Shown: piece after piece, positions 26,011 through 34,039 of the stretch
Position numbering within the stretch: the first letter of the stretch is position 1
Layout of the letters: every line of letters starts with the position of its first letter
DNA from: Blastomonas sp. SL216
GTDB taxonomy: Bacteria; Pseudomonadota; Alphaproteobacteria; Sphingomonadales; Sphingomonadaceae
DNA length: 64,000 nucleotides
Assembly (NCBI GenBank): GCA_026625625.1
Contig: CP113055.1
Coordinates: 2,234,501-2,298,500 of the forward strand
Direction of reading: 5' to 3'
The notes under the pieces: model-generated
The model's database searches: none
What the model saw: only the letters and a program-made list of their open reading frames with translations
Told to the model about the DNA's origin: nothing
Program-made: the position numbers and the translations under genes

Positions 26011-27165
26011 CTATTTGTGCGGCGCAAGATCGAATGCGGCGGTCTTTCCGTCCAGAATATTCTGCGCCAGGATGTCGCCTTTCTGCATCGTGGCGCGCAC
26101 CGCGTCTATGCCCTGCTGCCAGTGCACTTCCATCGTCCCGCGCGAGAATTCGAAATCGCGCATCCCGCTCTCCCATTTCTGCACCTTGTAGATGAGATGG
26201 ACGATGTTGACCGCATTGTCCTCCACCAGAGCGCGGACGCGCCGCACATCGGGCTGCGAACACATGTCCGGCGGCAGCATCGCCAGCACGTTGCGCAGCG
26301 CCGCGTGCTCCTTGCGGAGCTTCAGATAATAGTCCGTCACCTGCCGGGTGCGGCTGGAATAGCGGATGTCCTTCTCGCGGCTCAGCACGTCGGCGAACTT
26401 GGTGGGCAGTTCCCCCCGCGCCGGGAAGAGATCGACCTGGAAGGCGAGCATGTCGCTGGTCTGGTTGTCGAGCACATAAGCCAGCGGCGTGTTGCTGACC
26501 AGGCCACCGTCCCAGTAATGCTTGCCGTTGATCTCGATCGCGGGAAAGCCCGGCGGCAGCGCGCCGCTGGCCAGCACATGGCGCGCATCGATGGTCGTCG
26601 CGCCTTGCGGATCATGGGTGTCGAAATAATAGAAATTGCCCGATTCCACGTTCACCGCACCCACCGAGAAGCGCACCGGGCCGTTGTTGAGCCGGTCCCA
26701 GTCGACAAAGCGGTCGAGCGTCTGGGCCATCTCGCTGGTGTCGTACATGCTGACCGCAGCGGGCGTGCCCGGCCAGGCGAGCGGCGCAGGGACCATGTGC
26801 GGGCGGAAAAAGCCGGGAACGCCGATGCTTGCGGCTGTCGCAGCGCCGGCGAAATGGTTGATCTCGCGCATATAGTCGGTGTTGCCCCAGGCGAAATCGG
26901 GCGAACCCGATGTCACCAGCTCCCAGAATTCGCGCAGCCGATGGCAGGCCTGTGCCGGCTCGTTGCCCGCGATGATCGCCGAGTTGATCGCCCCGATCGA
27001 AATGCCCGCCACCCAGTCGATGCGCACATTCTGGCGCACCAGCTCGCTGAACACGCCCGCCTGATAGGAGCCCAGCGCGCCGCCGCCCTGGAGCAGCAGG
27101 GCAACCGTCGGCGGCAGCGGAACGGCGGCGGATTGCAGGTCGATATCGTCTTGGGATGCGGGCAT
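26011..27165 (-). CDS. patatin-like phospholipase with C-terminal DUF3734 region
   Basis: The product has 384 residues. L-L-Q-G-G-G-A-L-G-S-Y-Q-A-G-V is the oxyanion loop, G-I-S-I-G-A holds the nucleophile serine (about 60), and W-D-G-G-L-V-S-N holds the catalytic aspartate of the Ser-Asp dyad. The C-terminal 100 or so residues correspond to the DUF3734 extension seen in cytosolic bacterial patatins. It probably hydrolyses phospholipids or lipid esters. The ATG at 27165 has GGAGA seven bases upstream; an earlier in-frame ATG at 27195 lacks one. First gene of a likely run with the DUF4893 and YdcZ genes. Confidence 0.9.
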   Translation of the reverse strand: MPASQDDIDLQSAAVPLPPTVALLLQGGGALGSYQAGVFSELVRQNVRIDWVAGISIGAINSAIIAGNEPAQACHRLREFWELVTSGSPDFAWGNTDYMREINHFAGAATAASIGVPGFFRPHMVPAPLAWPGTPAAVSMYDTSEMAQTLDRFVDWDRLNNGPVRFSVGAVNVESGNFYYFDTHDPQGATTIDARHVLASGALPPGFPAIEINGKHYWDGGLVSNTPLAYVLDNQTSDMLAFQVDLFPARGELPTKFADVLSREKDIRYSSRTRQVTDYYLKLRKEHAALRNVLAMLPPDMCSQPDVRRVRALVEDNAVNIVHLIYKVQKWESGMRDFEFSRGTMEVHWQQGIDAVRATMQKGDILAQNILDGKTAAFDLAPHK

Positions 27166-27313
27166 ATCGGCGTCTCCAGGCAGGGCATTCGGCATCAAAA
27201 GCGCTTATGCCGCACTGCACAATAAGGCAATCGGCGCGAAAATCGATGGTGCTAAATCACGTCGTCCGGTGTTACTGTTCGATGCCAAGGCCCAAAAAGG
27301 AACAGCGCCGCCC

Positions 27314-28189
27314 ATGAAGCTCGACGACTATCGCACCAGCGACAATATTTCGGACCAGCGCGGCGGCGGCGGTGGCGGACCGCGCTTTCCCATCGGCGGC
27401 GGCAAGATGGGCATCGGCACGATCGTGATCCTGGGCATCGCCGCGCTCGTCTTCGGCATCAATCCGATGGAGCTGATGCAGGGCGGCGGCATGACCGGCG
27501 GCGCGCCGGTGCAGACCCAGGCGGGCGGCCAGAATGCCGAGCAAAGCTGCGCTGTGGATGAAAAAAGCAAGTTCAGCTGTCAGGTTCTGGCCAGCACCGA
27601 GGACACCTGGGGCGCGATCTTCCGCGAGCAGGGCCAGAATTACCAGCCCGCCACGCTGACTTTCTATGACCGCAACGGCCAGTCCGGCTGCGGCGCGGCG
27701 CAGAGCGCGATGGGCCCGTTCTATTGTCCGGCGGACAATGGCATTTACCTGGACACCAGCTTTTTCGACGAGCTGGCCACCCGCTTCCAGGCGGCGGGTG
27801 ATTTCGCCCAGGCCTATGTCATCGCGCATGAGGTGGGCCACCATATCCAGACCGTCACCGGTCGCTCGAATGAGGTGCGCCGCGCGCAGCAACAGGCGGG
27901 CGAAGCCGAAGGCAACGAGCTGCAGGTGCGCATGGAGCTGGAGGCGGACTGCTATGCCGGTGTCTGGGCCGCGCGCAACCGCGATCGGATCGAACCCGGC
28001 GATATCGAGGAAGGCCTGACCGCCGCCAACGCCATCGGCGACGATACGCTGCAAAAGGCCGCAGGGCGCCGGCCCGTGCCGGAAAGCTTCACGCACGGCA
28101 CCTCTGCCCAGCGCATGGCCTGGCTCAAAAAGGGTCTGAGCACGGGCGATCCGGCCCAGTGCGACACGTTCAGCGCCGCGCGCCTGTAA
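27314..28189 (+). CDS. neutral zinc metallopeptidase, YpfJ family
   Basis: The product has 291 residues. It has a charged, glycine-rich N-terminus (R-G-G-G-G-G-G-P-R) and a single membrane helix at about 33-50, and the rest lies outside the cytosol. H-E-V-G-H-H-I-Q is the zinc motif, with downstream glutamate in E-L-E-A-D-C-Y-A-G-V-W as the third ligand, and A-Q-R-M-A-W-L-K-K-G-L near the end is conserved in YpfJ/KPN_00206-type proteins. No substrate is known. The ATG at 27314 was chosen to start at M-K-L-D-D-Y-R, the usual family N-terminus; 27269 is also in frame. It is divergent from the patatin gene. Confidence 0.9.
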   Translation: MKLDDYRTSDNISDQRGGGGGGPRFPIGGGKMGIGTIVILGIAALVFGINPMELMQGGGMTGGAPVQTQAGGQNAEQSCAVDEKSKFSCQVLASTEDTWGAIFREQGQNYQPATLTFYDRNGQSGCGAAQSAMGPFYCPADNGIYLDTSFFDELATRFQAAGDFAQAYVIAHEVGHHIQTVTGRSNEVRRAQQQAGEAEGNELQVRMELEADCYAGVWAARNRDRIEPGDIEEGLTAANAIGDDTLQKAAGRRPVPESFTHGTSAQRMAWLKKGLSTGDPAQCDTFSAARL

Positions 28190-28276
28190 TCCCCGGTGCA
28201 GCCTTTGGCCGGGTAGTGCGTATGCGTGAAAACCAAGGCGTCTGACCGGACGCCGCCGACCAACAGGGGAAGAACC

Positions 28277-28804
28277 ATGCGCCGCACCGTCACCGCCTTT
28301 GCCACCGTCGCCATCCTGGCCTCCGCCCTGCCCGCCGCCGCGCAGAACCAGGCGGCAGACAAGCCTCGGACCACCGAGAAGGTCGCCGAGGATGTCGTCA
28401 CCCAACCGGTCCAGGATGTGGGCATCGACAAGAAGGACATTCCGGAAAACCTGCTGCGCATCCAGGACAAGCCCTATTCGCTCGTAGGCATCAAGACCTG
28501 CGCCCAGATCCGCAGCGCCATAGGCGACATGGATGCGGTGCTGGGCGAGGATCTGGACGTGGTGAACGAGGCGAGCCGCGATGAAAAGCGCAAGGACACC
28601 GCCGGCAAGGTGGGCGGGCTGATCGTCAACTCGATCATCCCGTTCCGCGGCGTGATCCGCGAGATTTCGGGCGCTGCAGCGCAGGAGCGGCGCTATAACG
28701 CTGCCGTCTATGCTGGCGTGGTCCGCCGCAGCTTCCTGAAGGGCGTCGGCCTGCAGCGCGGCTGCAAATACCCGTCGGCACCGCAGCCGAGCGCGCTGAA
28801 ATAA
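28277..28804 (+). CDS. secreted protein of unknown function
   Basis: The product has 175 residues with a signal peptide at about 1-23 (ending A-A-A-Q). The mature protein has two cysteines (I-K-T-C-A-Q and R-G-C-K-Y), a predicted helix around D-A-V-L-G-E-D-L-D-V, and a hydrophobic glycine-containing segment G-L-I-V-N-S-I-I-P-F-R-G that might be membrane-associated. I do not recognise a family. ATG 28277 has AGGGGAAGAA upstream, a good ribosome-binding site. It follows the metallopeptidase by 87 bases on the same strand. Confidence 0.7.
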   Translation: MRRTVTAFATVAILASALPAAAQNQAADKPRTTEKVAEDVVTQPVQDVGIDKKDIPENLLRIQDKPYSLVGIKTCAQIRSAIGDMDAVLGEDLDVVNEASRDEKRKDTAGKVGGLIVNSIIPFRGVIREISGAAAQERRYNAAVYAGVVRRSFLKGVGLQRGCKYPSAPQPSALK

Positions 28805-28928
28805 ACTCTGCCCTTGATGAATTGCCGTTCTGCGGCAAAAGCCGGAGTCCAGAAGCGGGATGCATTGGTCTCGCCGCTGGATTTCGGCTCTGGTCGGAAC
28901 CGGTGATGGACGGTGAGGTGGGCAAGTT

Positions 28929-30095
28929 ATGCGACGTTTTCCGGTCCGGCGGCTGAGCGATTGCCACACGGTCGATGATTTCCGCGAGCTGGCGCGCAAG
29001 AAGCTGCCCTATCCGGTCTTCCATTATATCGACGGTGCCGCCGATGACGAGGTGACCCGCAACCGCAACACCCAGGCCTATGAGGACTGCGATCTCGTCC
29101 CCAATGTGCTGGCAGGCGTGTCCGATATCGACATGTCGACCACGCTGATGGGCCGCAAGATCGATATGCCGCTGTTCCTCTCGCCCACCGCGCTGCAACG
29201 CCTGTTCCACTGGCGCGGCGAAAAGGCGGTCGGTGCGGCTGCGGAAAAGTTCGGCACGTTCTTCGGCATCTCATCGCTCGCGACCGTCAGCCTGGGCGAG
29301 ATTGGCGACAGCATATCCAGTCCCAAGCTGTTCCAGCTCTATGTCCACAAGGACAAGGGGCTGAACGCGGCGCTGATCGAGGCGGCCAAGGCGGCGAAGT
29401 TCGACGCGCTAGCGCTGACGGTGGACACCATCGTTTCGGGCAAGCGCGAACGCTGCCTGCACACCGGCTTCACCTCGCCGCCGCGGCTGACTCCGGGATC
29501 GGCGATGAGCTTTGCCATGCACCCTTCCTGGACGCTCAACTATCTGGGGCGGGAGCGGTTCTCGCTGCCCAATCTGGAAAGCCATATCGCAGCGGGCAGC
29601 AACGCGGCCATTTCGGTGGCGGACTATTTCAACACCATGCTCGACCAGAACATGGACTGGGCGATGGCCGAGCAGATCCGCGCTGCCTGGGGCGGTCCGT
29701 TCTGCCTCAAGGGCGTGATGAGCGTCGAGGACGCACGCCGCGCGGTCGATATCGGCGCGACGGCGATCATGGTCTCCAACCATGGCGGCCGTCAGCTCGA
29801 TGGCAGCCGTGCCCCGTTCGACCAGCTGGCAGAGATCGTCGATGCGGTCGGCGACCGGATCGAGGTGATCTGCGATGGCGGCATCACGCGCGGCACCCAT
29901 GTGCTGAAGGCGCTGAGCGTCGGGGCCAAGGCGTGCTCGGGCGGGCGGCTCTACCTCTATGCGCTCGCCGCCGGGGGCCAGCGCGGCGTGGAGCGGACGC
30001 TTGCCAATCTGCGCGGGGAAATCGAACGCGGCATGAAGCTGATGGGCGTCACCAATCTCGATCAGCTCAGCCGGGGCAACCTGCGCTGGCGGTGA
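28929..30095 (+). CDS. FMN-dependent alpha-hydroxy-acid dehydrogenase (LldD-like)
   Basis: The product has 388 residues. It oxidises 2-hydroxy acids such as lactate with FMN. Y-I-D-G-A-A-D-D-E near the start, F-L-S-P-T-A-L, L-T-V-D-T, C-L-K-G-V-M-S with the FMN lysine, and S-N-H-G-G-R-Q-L-D with the catalytic His and Arg are all in place. The typical membrane-binding loop of E. coli LldD cannot be judged, so L-lactate specificity is only likely. The stop is directly adjacent to the stop of gspH on the other strand. A short 6-bp hairpin (TTGCCG/CGGCAA, 28822-28838) precedes it. Confidence 0.88.
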   Translation: MRRFPVRRLSDCHTVDDFRELARKKLPYPVFHYIDGAADDEVTRNRNTQAYEDCDLVPNVLAGVSDIDMSTTLMGRKIDMPLFLSPTALQRLFHWRGEKAVGAAAEKFGTFFGISSLATVSLGEIGDSISSPKLFQLYVHKDKGLNAALIEAAKAAKFDALALTVDTIVSGKRERCLHTGFTSPPRLTPGSAMSFAMHPSWTLNYLGRERFSLPNLESHIAAGSNAAISVADYFNTMLDQNMDWAMAEQIRAAWGGPFCLKGVMSVEDARRAVDIGATAIMVSNHGGRQLDGSRAPFDQLAEIVDAVGDRIEVICDGGITRGTHVLKALSVGAKACSGGRLYLYALAAGGQRGVERTLANLRGEIERGMKLMGVTNLDQLSRGNLRWR

Positions 30096-30656
30096 TCATT
30101 TGGGGCGGCCGACCTCGCCGGTCGCGCTGATGACGATGCGGTCGCTGTTGGTGCCGCGCGCCAGCACCACGGTGACGGGCATGTTCGGCAGCCCGGTCGA
30201 ATCGAACCAGAAGCGCGCGCGGCCCTGATCCTCCGCCTTCTCGTCTCCCTCTGCCACGGTGCCTTCGATCCGCGCCATCGTGCCCGGCTTCCAGTCGCGA
30301 TTGGCTAGCGTGCGCGCGTTGAGCGGCACCCATTGCCGGTCCTGCCGCGCGTCGAAGCCATAGCCCGACGGCGCGATCCATACCGCGATCGGGCGCGCGC
30401 TCACCACCGCCTCATCGCGCGCCGCCGCGACGCGCGCGGCGAAGCGATCGGCATCTTCGGACAGGGCAGCGCTGTCGCCGGGCAGCGCCAGCACCACTGC
30501 GCCTGCCACCAGGCCGATGATGAACAGCACCACCATCAGTTCGATCATGGTGAAGCCGCTGCTAAAATCCTCCCCGAGCTTGTCTCGGGGAGGGGGACCG
30601 CGCCGCGCAGCGGCGGGGTGGAGGGGAAGCGTGGCGCACATCTTTTCACGGGGCAT
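30096..30656 (-). CDS. gspH: type II secretion minor pseudopilin GspH
   Basis: The product contains the prepilin motif S-S-G / F-T-M-I-E-L-M-V-V with Glu at +5 and a following hydrophobic helix, then a GspH-type beta domain ending in a C-terminal S-A-T-G-E-V-G-R-P. GspH sits in the minor pilin tip of the T2SS pseudopilus. The start is unusual: no native start codon lies close to the cleavage site. The only usable codons are ATG 30656 or ATG 30641, which give leaders of 34 or 29 residues encoded largely by a dispersed palindromic repeat. GGTGGAGG lies upstream of 30656. It is the last gene of this gsp cluster; gspI-N are not here. Confidence 0.8.
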   Translation of the reverse strand: MPREKMCATLPLHPAAARRGPPPRDKLGEDFSSGFTMIELMVVLFIIGLVAGAVVLALPGDSAALSEDADRFAARVAAARDEAVVSARPIAVWIAPSGYGFDARQDRQWVPLNARTLANRDWKPGTMARIEGTVAEGDEKAEDQGRARFWFDSTGLPNMPVTVVLARGTNSDRIVISATGEVGRPK

Positions 30657-30757
30657 GCACCCGCTGCCCCTCCACCATTTGCTGCGCAAATGGTCCCCCT
30701 CCCCCAGCGAGCTGGGGGAGGATTTGAGAAGACCTGGCCCCAGCGCGCTGGGGGAGG
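30569..30757. repeat. palindromic repeat cluster, copy 2 (within the gsp operon)
   Basis: Several inverted repeats are packed between gspG and gspH: CCTCCCCGAG/CTCGGGGAGG at 30569-30593, ACCATTTGC/GCAAATGGT around 30674-30694, CTCCCCCAGC/GCTGGGGGAG around 30700-30720 and CCCCAGCG/CGCTGGGG at 30738-30753. The string GCTGGGGGAGGATTTGAG occurs twice in direct orientation. The cluster fills the whole gspG-gspH gap and extends into the gspH coding frame. Confidence 0.75.
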
Positions 30758-30768
30758 ATTTGAGGGCG

Positions 30769-31239
30769 TTAAGCCCCATCGGCCTTGATGTCCGCATTCT
30801 CGGCTTCACCGCCCGGTGCGCCATCGGCGCCCAGCGAATAGAGGTCGAAAGCCCCGGTCGTGCCCGGGCTGATATACTGGTACGGGCGGCCCCAGGGGTC
30901 CTGTGGCAGCTTCTTGATATAGCCGCCGCTGCGATAGCGGCCCGGCTGTGCCAGCGTCGGCGGTGCCGAAACCAGCGCGTTCAGCCCCTCGGCGGTGCCG
31001 GGATAGGCCAGGTTGTCGAGCCGGTACATTTCCAGCGCCTGGCCCAATGTGGCGATATCGCTGCGTGCCTTTTCGGTCATCGCCTTGTCCTGGCTGGGCA
31101 GCACGTTGATGACGACGATGGTCGCGAGCAGGCCGATGATGAAGATCACCACCATCAGCTCGACCAGGGTAAAGCCGTTGGCGCGCTTGGCGGCCTTGGG
31201 GCTGAGGCGCTTCAACAGCAGGGTTCGGATATTCAGCAT
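30769..31239 (-). CDS. gspG: type II secretion major pseudopilin GspG
   Basis: The product has 156 residues. The leader is 22 residues, basic, ending A-N-G before the cleavage site; the mature N-terminus F-T-L-V-E-L-M-V-V-I-F-I-I-G has Glu at +5. The C-terminal part has the GspG signature D-P-W-G-R-P-Y-Q-Y and the calcium-site loop with G-A-D-G-A-P-G-G. It is processed by a prepilin peptidase (gspO, not in the window) and polymerises into the T2SS pseudopilus. It lies nine bases after gspF. Confidence 0.95.
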   Translation of the reverse strand: MLNIRTLLLKRLSPKAAKRANGFTLVELMVVIFIIGLLATIVVINVLPSQDKAMTEKARSDIATLGQALEMYRLDNLAYPGTAEGLNALVSAPPTLAQPGRYRSGGYIKKLPQDPWGRPYQYISPGTTGAFDLYSLGADGAPGGEAENADIKADGA

Positions 31240-31248
31240 GGTCTTCCT

Positions 31249-32457
31249 CTAAAGTCCGGTCAGGTTCTGAAGCTGCAGGATCGGCAGCAGGATCGACAGG
31301 ATGATCAGCGCGACCGCCCCGCCCATCACCACGATGATCGCAGGTTCCAGCAGCGCCATCGCCGTGGTGGTGAAATTGCGGAACTCGCGCTCGAGATAAT
31401 CGGCAGCGCGTTCCAGCATGATATCGAGCTGCCCCGCGCTCTCGCCGCTGGCGACAAGATAGACCAGCAGCGGCGGAAACGTCCCTGCATTGCGCAGCGC
31501 CGCCGACAGCGAGCCACCCGAGCGGATCGCCTCCACCGCCTGTTCCAGCGCCTCGCGCAGCACACTGTTGCGCACGGTGCGCGTGGTGAGCTTCATCCCC
31601 TCGAGCAGCGGCAGGCGGCTTTGCACCATGGTCGCCAGCGTCCGCGCCAGCCTTGCGGCATTCATGTCGCGGATCAGCCGCCCGATAAAGGGCAGCTTCA
31701 GCAGCAGCGTATCGACCCGGTATTTGAACGCAGGCACTTTCATGGCGCGCCAGAAGCCGATTGCGGCGAGCAGGCCTGCCAGCATCATCGCCCACCACCA
31801 GTCGGCGAGAAAGGCCGAAATGCCGATGACGATGCGGGTGATCAGCGGCAGCTGGGTCTGCGCATTGTCGAACTGTTCGACCACGCGCGGCACCACCGAG
31901 ATCATCAGGCCGGCGACCACGCCCAGCGCCACCAGCGTCAGGATGATCGGATAGGCCAGCGCCGAAATGAGCTTGCCGCGCACCTCGGCCTGTTGTTCGA
32001 GCAGCATCGCCAGCCGCTCGGTTATGACGGGCAGCGAGCCCGAGCTTTCGCCCGCACTGATCATCGCGCGGTACAGCGGCGGGAAGCTGCGCGGTTCGCG
32101 CGCCATCGCCTCGGCCAGCGACTGGCCCTCCATCACCCCGCCATGCACATTGATCAGCACCGCGCGCGCGTTCGCCTTCTCGGTCTGGCGGCTGATCGTG
32201 CGCAAGGCCTCTTCGAGCGGGCTGACCGACATCAGCGATGACATCTGCCGGGTGAACAGCGTCAGCTGCTTGGGGCTCAATCGCGCGGTGGCATCGCGCG
32301 ACAACAGGGGCTTGCGCGGCGGCGCAGGGCTAACCGCGACGATATGGAACGACTTGCGGATAAGCGCGGCGCGCGCCTGTGCGTCGGAAGCGGCGGAGAT
32401 GCGCCCTTCCCGCTCGCGCCCGGCCGCATCGATCACCCGATAGGCAAAGTCAGCCAT
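31249..32457 (-). CDS. gspF: type II secretion inner-membrane platform protein GspF
   Basis: The product has 402 residues. Two homologous T2SF domains, each with conserved helices and a G-E-x-S-G motif (S-A-G-E-S-S-G-S-L-P and V-A-S-G-E-S-A-G-Q-L-D), and three transmembrane helices (two around residues 170-225, one near the C-terminus) match GspF. The N-terminal F-A-Y-R-V-I-D-A-A-G-R-E start is typical. The start overlaps the gspE stop by eight bases. It forms the inner-membrane core with GspC and the ATPase. Confidence 0.95.
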   Translation of the reverse strand: MADFAYRVIDAAGREREGRISAASDAQARAALIRKSFHIVAVSPAPPRKPLLSRDATARLSPKQLTLFTRQMSSLMSVSPLEEALRTISRQTEKANARAVLINVHGGVMEGQSLAEAMAREPRSFPPLYRAMISAGESSGSLPVITERLAMLLEQQAEVRGKLISALAYPIILTLVALGVVAGLMISVVPRVVEQFDNAQTQLPLITRIVIGISAFLADWWWAMMLAGLLAAIGFWRAMKVPAFKYRVDTLLLKLPFIGRLIRDMNAARLARTLATMVQSRLPLLEGMKLTTRTVRNSVLREALEQAVEAIRSGGSLSAALRNAGTFPPLLVYLVASGESAGQLDIMLERAADYLEREFRNFTTTAMALLEPAIIVVMGGAVALIILSILLPILQLQNLTGL

Positions 32458-34039
32458 CGATCGTTTCAGGCGGCACCGGCTCGGCCTCGCGCCGGGAGAT
32501 GCGGATCGCCTCTTCCGCCGTGGTCTGGCCGGTCCGCACCAGTTCGCGCGCGGCCGAGCCCAGGTTCGGCGCGTTCAGGAACGCATGCCGCGCGATGATC
32601 GCCTCGTCGCCATTGTCGTTGATCAGGCGGCGGAGAGTCTCATCGACCCGCACCGCCTCGAACACGCCGATCCGGCCCTGGAAGCCGGTATGGTTGCAAT
32701 GATCGCAGCCGACCGGACGATAGACCACCGTGCCCTTGTCGAAGCCGAGCAGCGAGGCGAGCGAACCATCGGCCTGCACCGGCTCGCGGCATTCGGGGCA
32801 CAGCCGCCGTACCAGTCGCTGGGCAACTACCGCGCGCAGGGTGGAGGCGAGCAGGAACGGCTCGATCTTCATGTCGCGCATGCGCGTGATCGCGCCGATC
32901 GCGTCATTGGTGTGCACGGTCGAGAGCACCAGATGCCCGGTGAGCGAGGCCTGGACCGCGATTTCCGCCGTCTCGTGGTCGCGGATTTCGCCGATCATCA
33001 CGACATCGGGGTCCTGGCGCAGGATGGCGCGCAGCCCGGCGGCAAAGGTGAGCCCGACCTTGGGATTGACCTGGGTCTGGCCGACGCCTTCGATCGCATA
33101 TTCGACCGGATCCTCGACGGTCAGCATGTTGCGCGATCCGTCATTCAACTGCTTGAGGCACGAATAGAGCGTGGTCGTCTTGCCCGATCCGGTGGGGCCG
33201 GTGACCAGAATGATGCCATTGGGCTCGCCCAGCGCCTCGGCCAGGATCTTGTGGGTGCGCGGGCTCATGCCCAGCAGCCCCAGGTCCATATTGGCATTTT
33301 CCTTGTCGAGCAGGCGCAGCACGACGCGCTCGCCCGCGCGGCTGGGCAGGGTCGAGACGCGCACGTCGAGCAGCTTGCCGCCGATGGTGAGGCCGATACG
33401 GCCGTCCTGCGGCACGCGGCGTTCGGCAATGTCCAGGCGCGCCATCACCTTGATGCGGCTGACGATCACCGGCGCGACATTGGGCGGCATCCGCAGCTTT
33501 TCCTGCAGCACGCCATCCATGCGCATGCGGATGACAAGGCCTGTCTCATAGGGCTCGATATGGATGTCCGACACGCCCTGGCGCGCGGCCTCTGCAATCA
33601 CCCCGTTGATCAGGCGGATGGCGGGCGCATCGTCGGCGCTGTCGAGCAGATCCTCGGCGCTCGGCAGGTCGCTCGCCAGCAGCTCCAGATCGCCACCATC
33701 GATGTTGAGCGAGCTGGCCATGGCCGCGGCATTGCCTTCGACCGCATAATGATCGGACAGATAGCGCTCGAACTGCGCCACCGGGGCCAGTTCGACATCG
33801 AACGGCATTGCCAGGTAACGCCGGACCTCGAGCAGCGCCAGCGGGTCCGCACCCTCGCGCAGCGCGACCTTCAGCCGCCCATCGGCCTCGCCCAGCATGA
33901 CCACGCCATTGTCGCGGGCAAAGCCATAGGGAATGTCGAGCATCACGCGGGTCAGCGTCCGCTCCACATCGGCGGCAGCCACCGCCTCGGTCACGCTTTC
34001 GACAGCCTCGTCGGGCGCATCGCCCTTGCGGATGATCAT
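32450..34039 (-). CDS. gspE: type II secretion ATPase GspE
   Basis: The product has 529 residues. An N-terminal GspE/MshEN domain precedes the ATPase core with Walker A G-P-T-G-S-G-K-T-T at 281-289, the Asp box around V-E-D-P-V-E-Y, Walker B V-V-M-I-G-E-I-R-D, and the His box S-T-V-H-T-N-D. A zinc-binding tetracysteine C-P-E-C ... C-D-H-C near residues 425-448 is intact, as in active T2SS ATPases. It is cytosolic and powers pseudopilus assembly. It overlaps gspD by four bases (ATGA) and gspF by eight. Confidence 0.95.
   Translation of the reverse strand: MIIRKGDAPDEAVESVTEAVAAADVERTLTRVMLDIPYGFARDNGVVMLGEADGRLKVALREGADPLALLEVRRYLAMPFDVELAPVAQFERYLSDHYAVEGNAAAMASSLNIDGGDLELLASDLPSAEDLLDSADDAPAIRLINGVIAEAARQGVSDIHIEPYETGLVIRMRMDGVLQEKLRMPPNVAPVIVSRIKVMARLDIAERRVPQDGRIGLTIGGKLLDVRVSTLPSRAGERVVLRLLDKENANMDLGLLGMSPRTHKILAEALGEPNGIILVTGPTGSGKTTTLYSCLKQLNDGSRNMLTVEDPVEYAIEGVGQTQVNPKVGLTFAAGLRAILRQDPDVVMIGEIRDHETAEIAVQASLTGHLVLSTVHTNDAIGAITRMRDMKIEPFLLASTLRAVVAQRLVRRLCPECREPVQADGSLASLLGFDKGTVVYRPVGCDHCNHTGFQGRIGVFEAVRVDETLRRLINDNGDEAIIARHAFLNAPNLGSAARELVRTGQTTAEEAIRISRREAEPVPPETIDG

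Noticed and set aside
27272-28999. 575-codon open frame on the minus strand
   Set aside because: It spans two well-supported plus-strand genes with signal peptides or zinc motifs and shows no domain of its own.
30517-32241. 574-codon open frame on the plus strand across gspF, gspG and the repeat
   Set aside because: It crosses three well-supported gsp features on the other strand and its translation is His/Gln/Arg-rich without structure.
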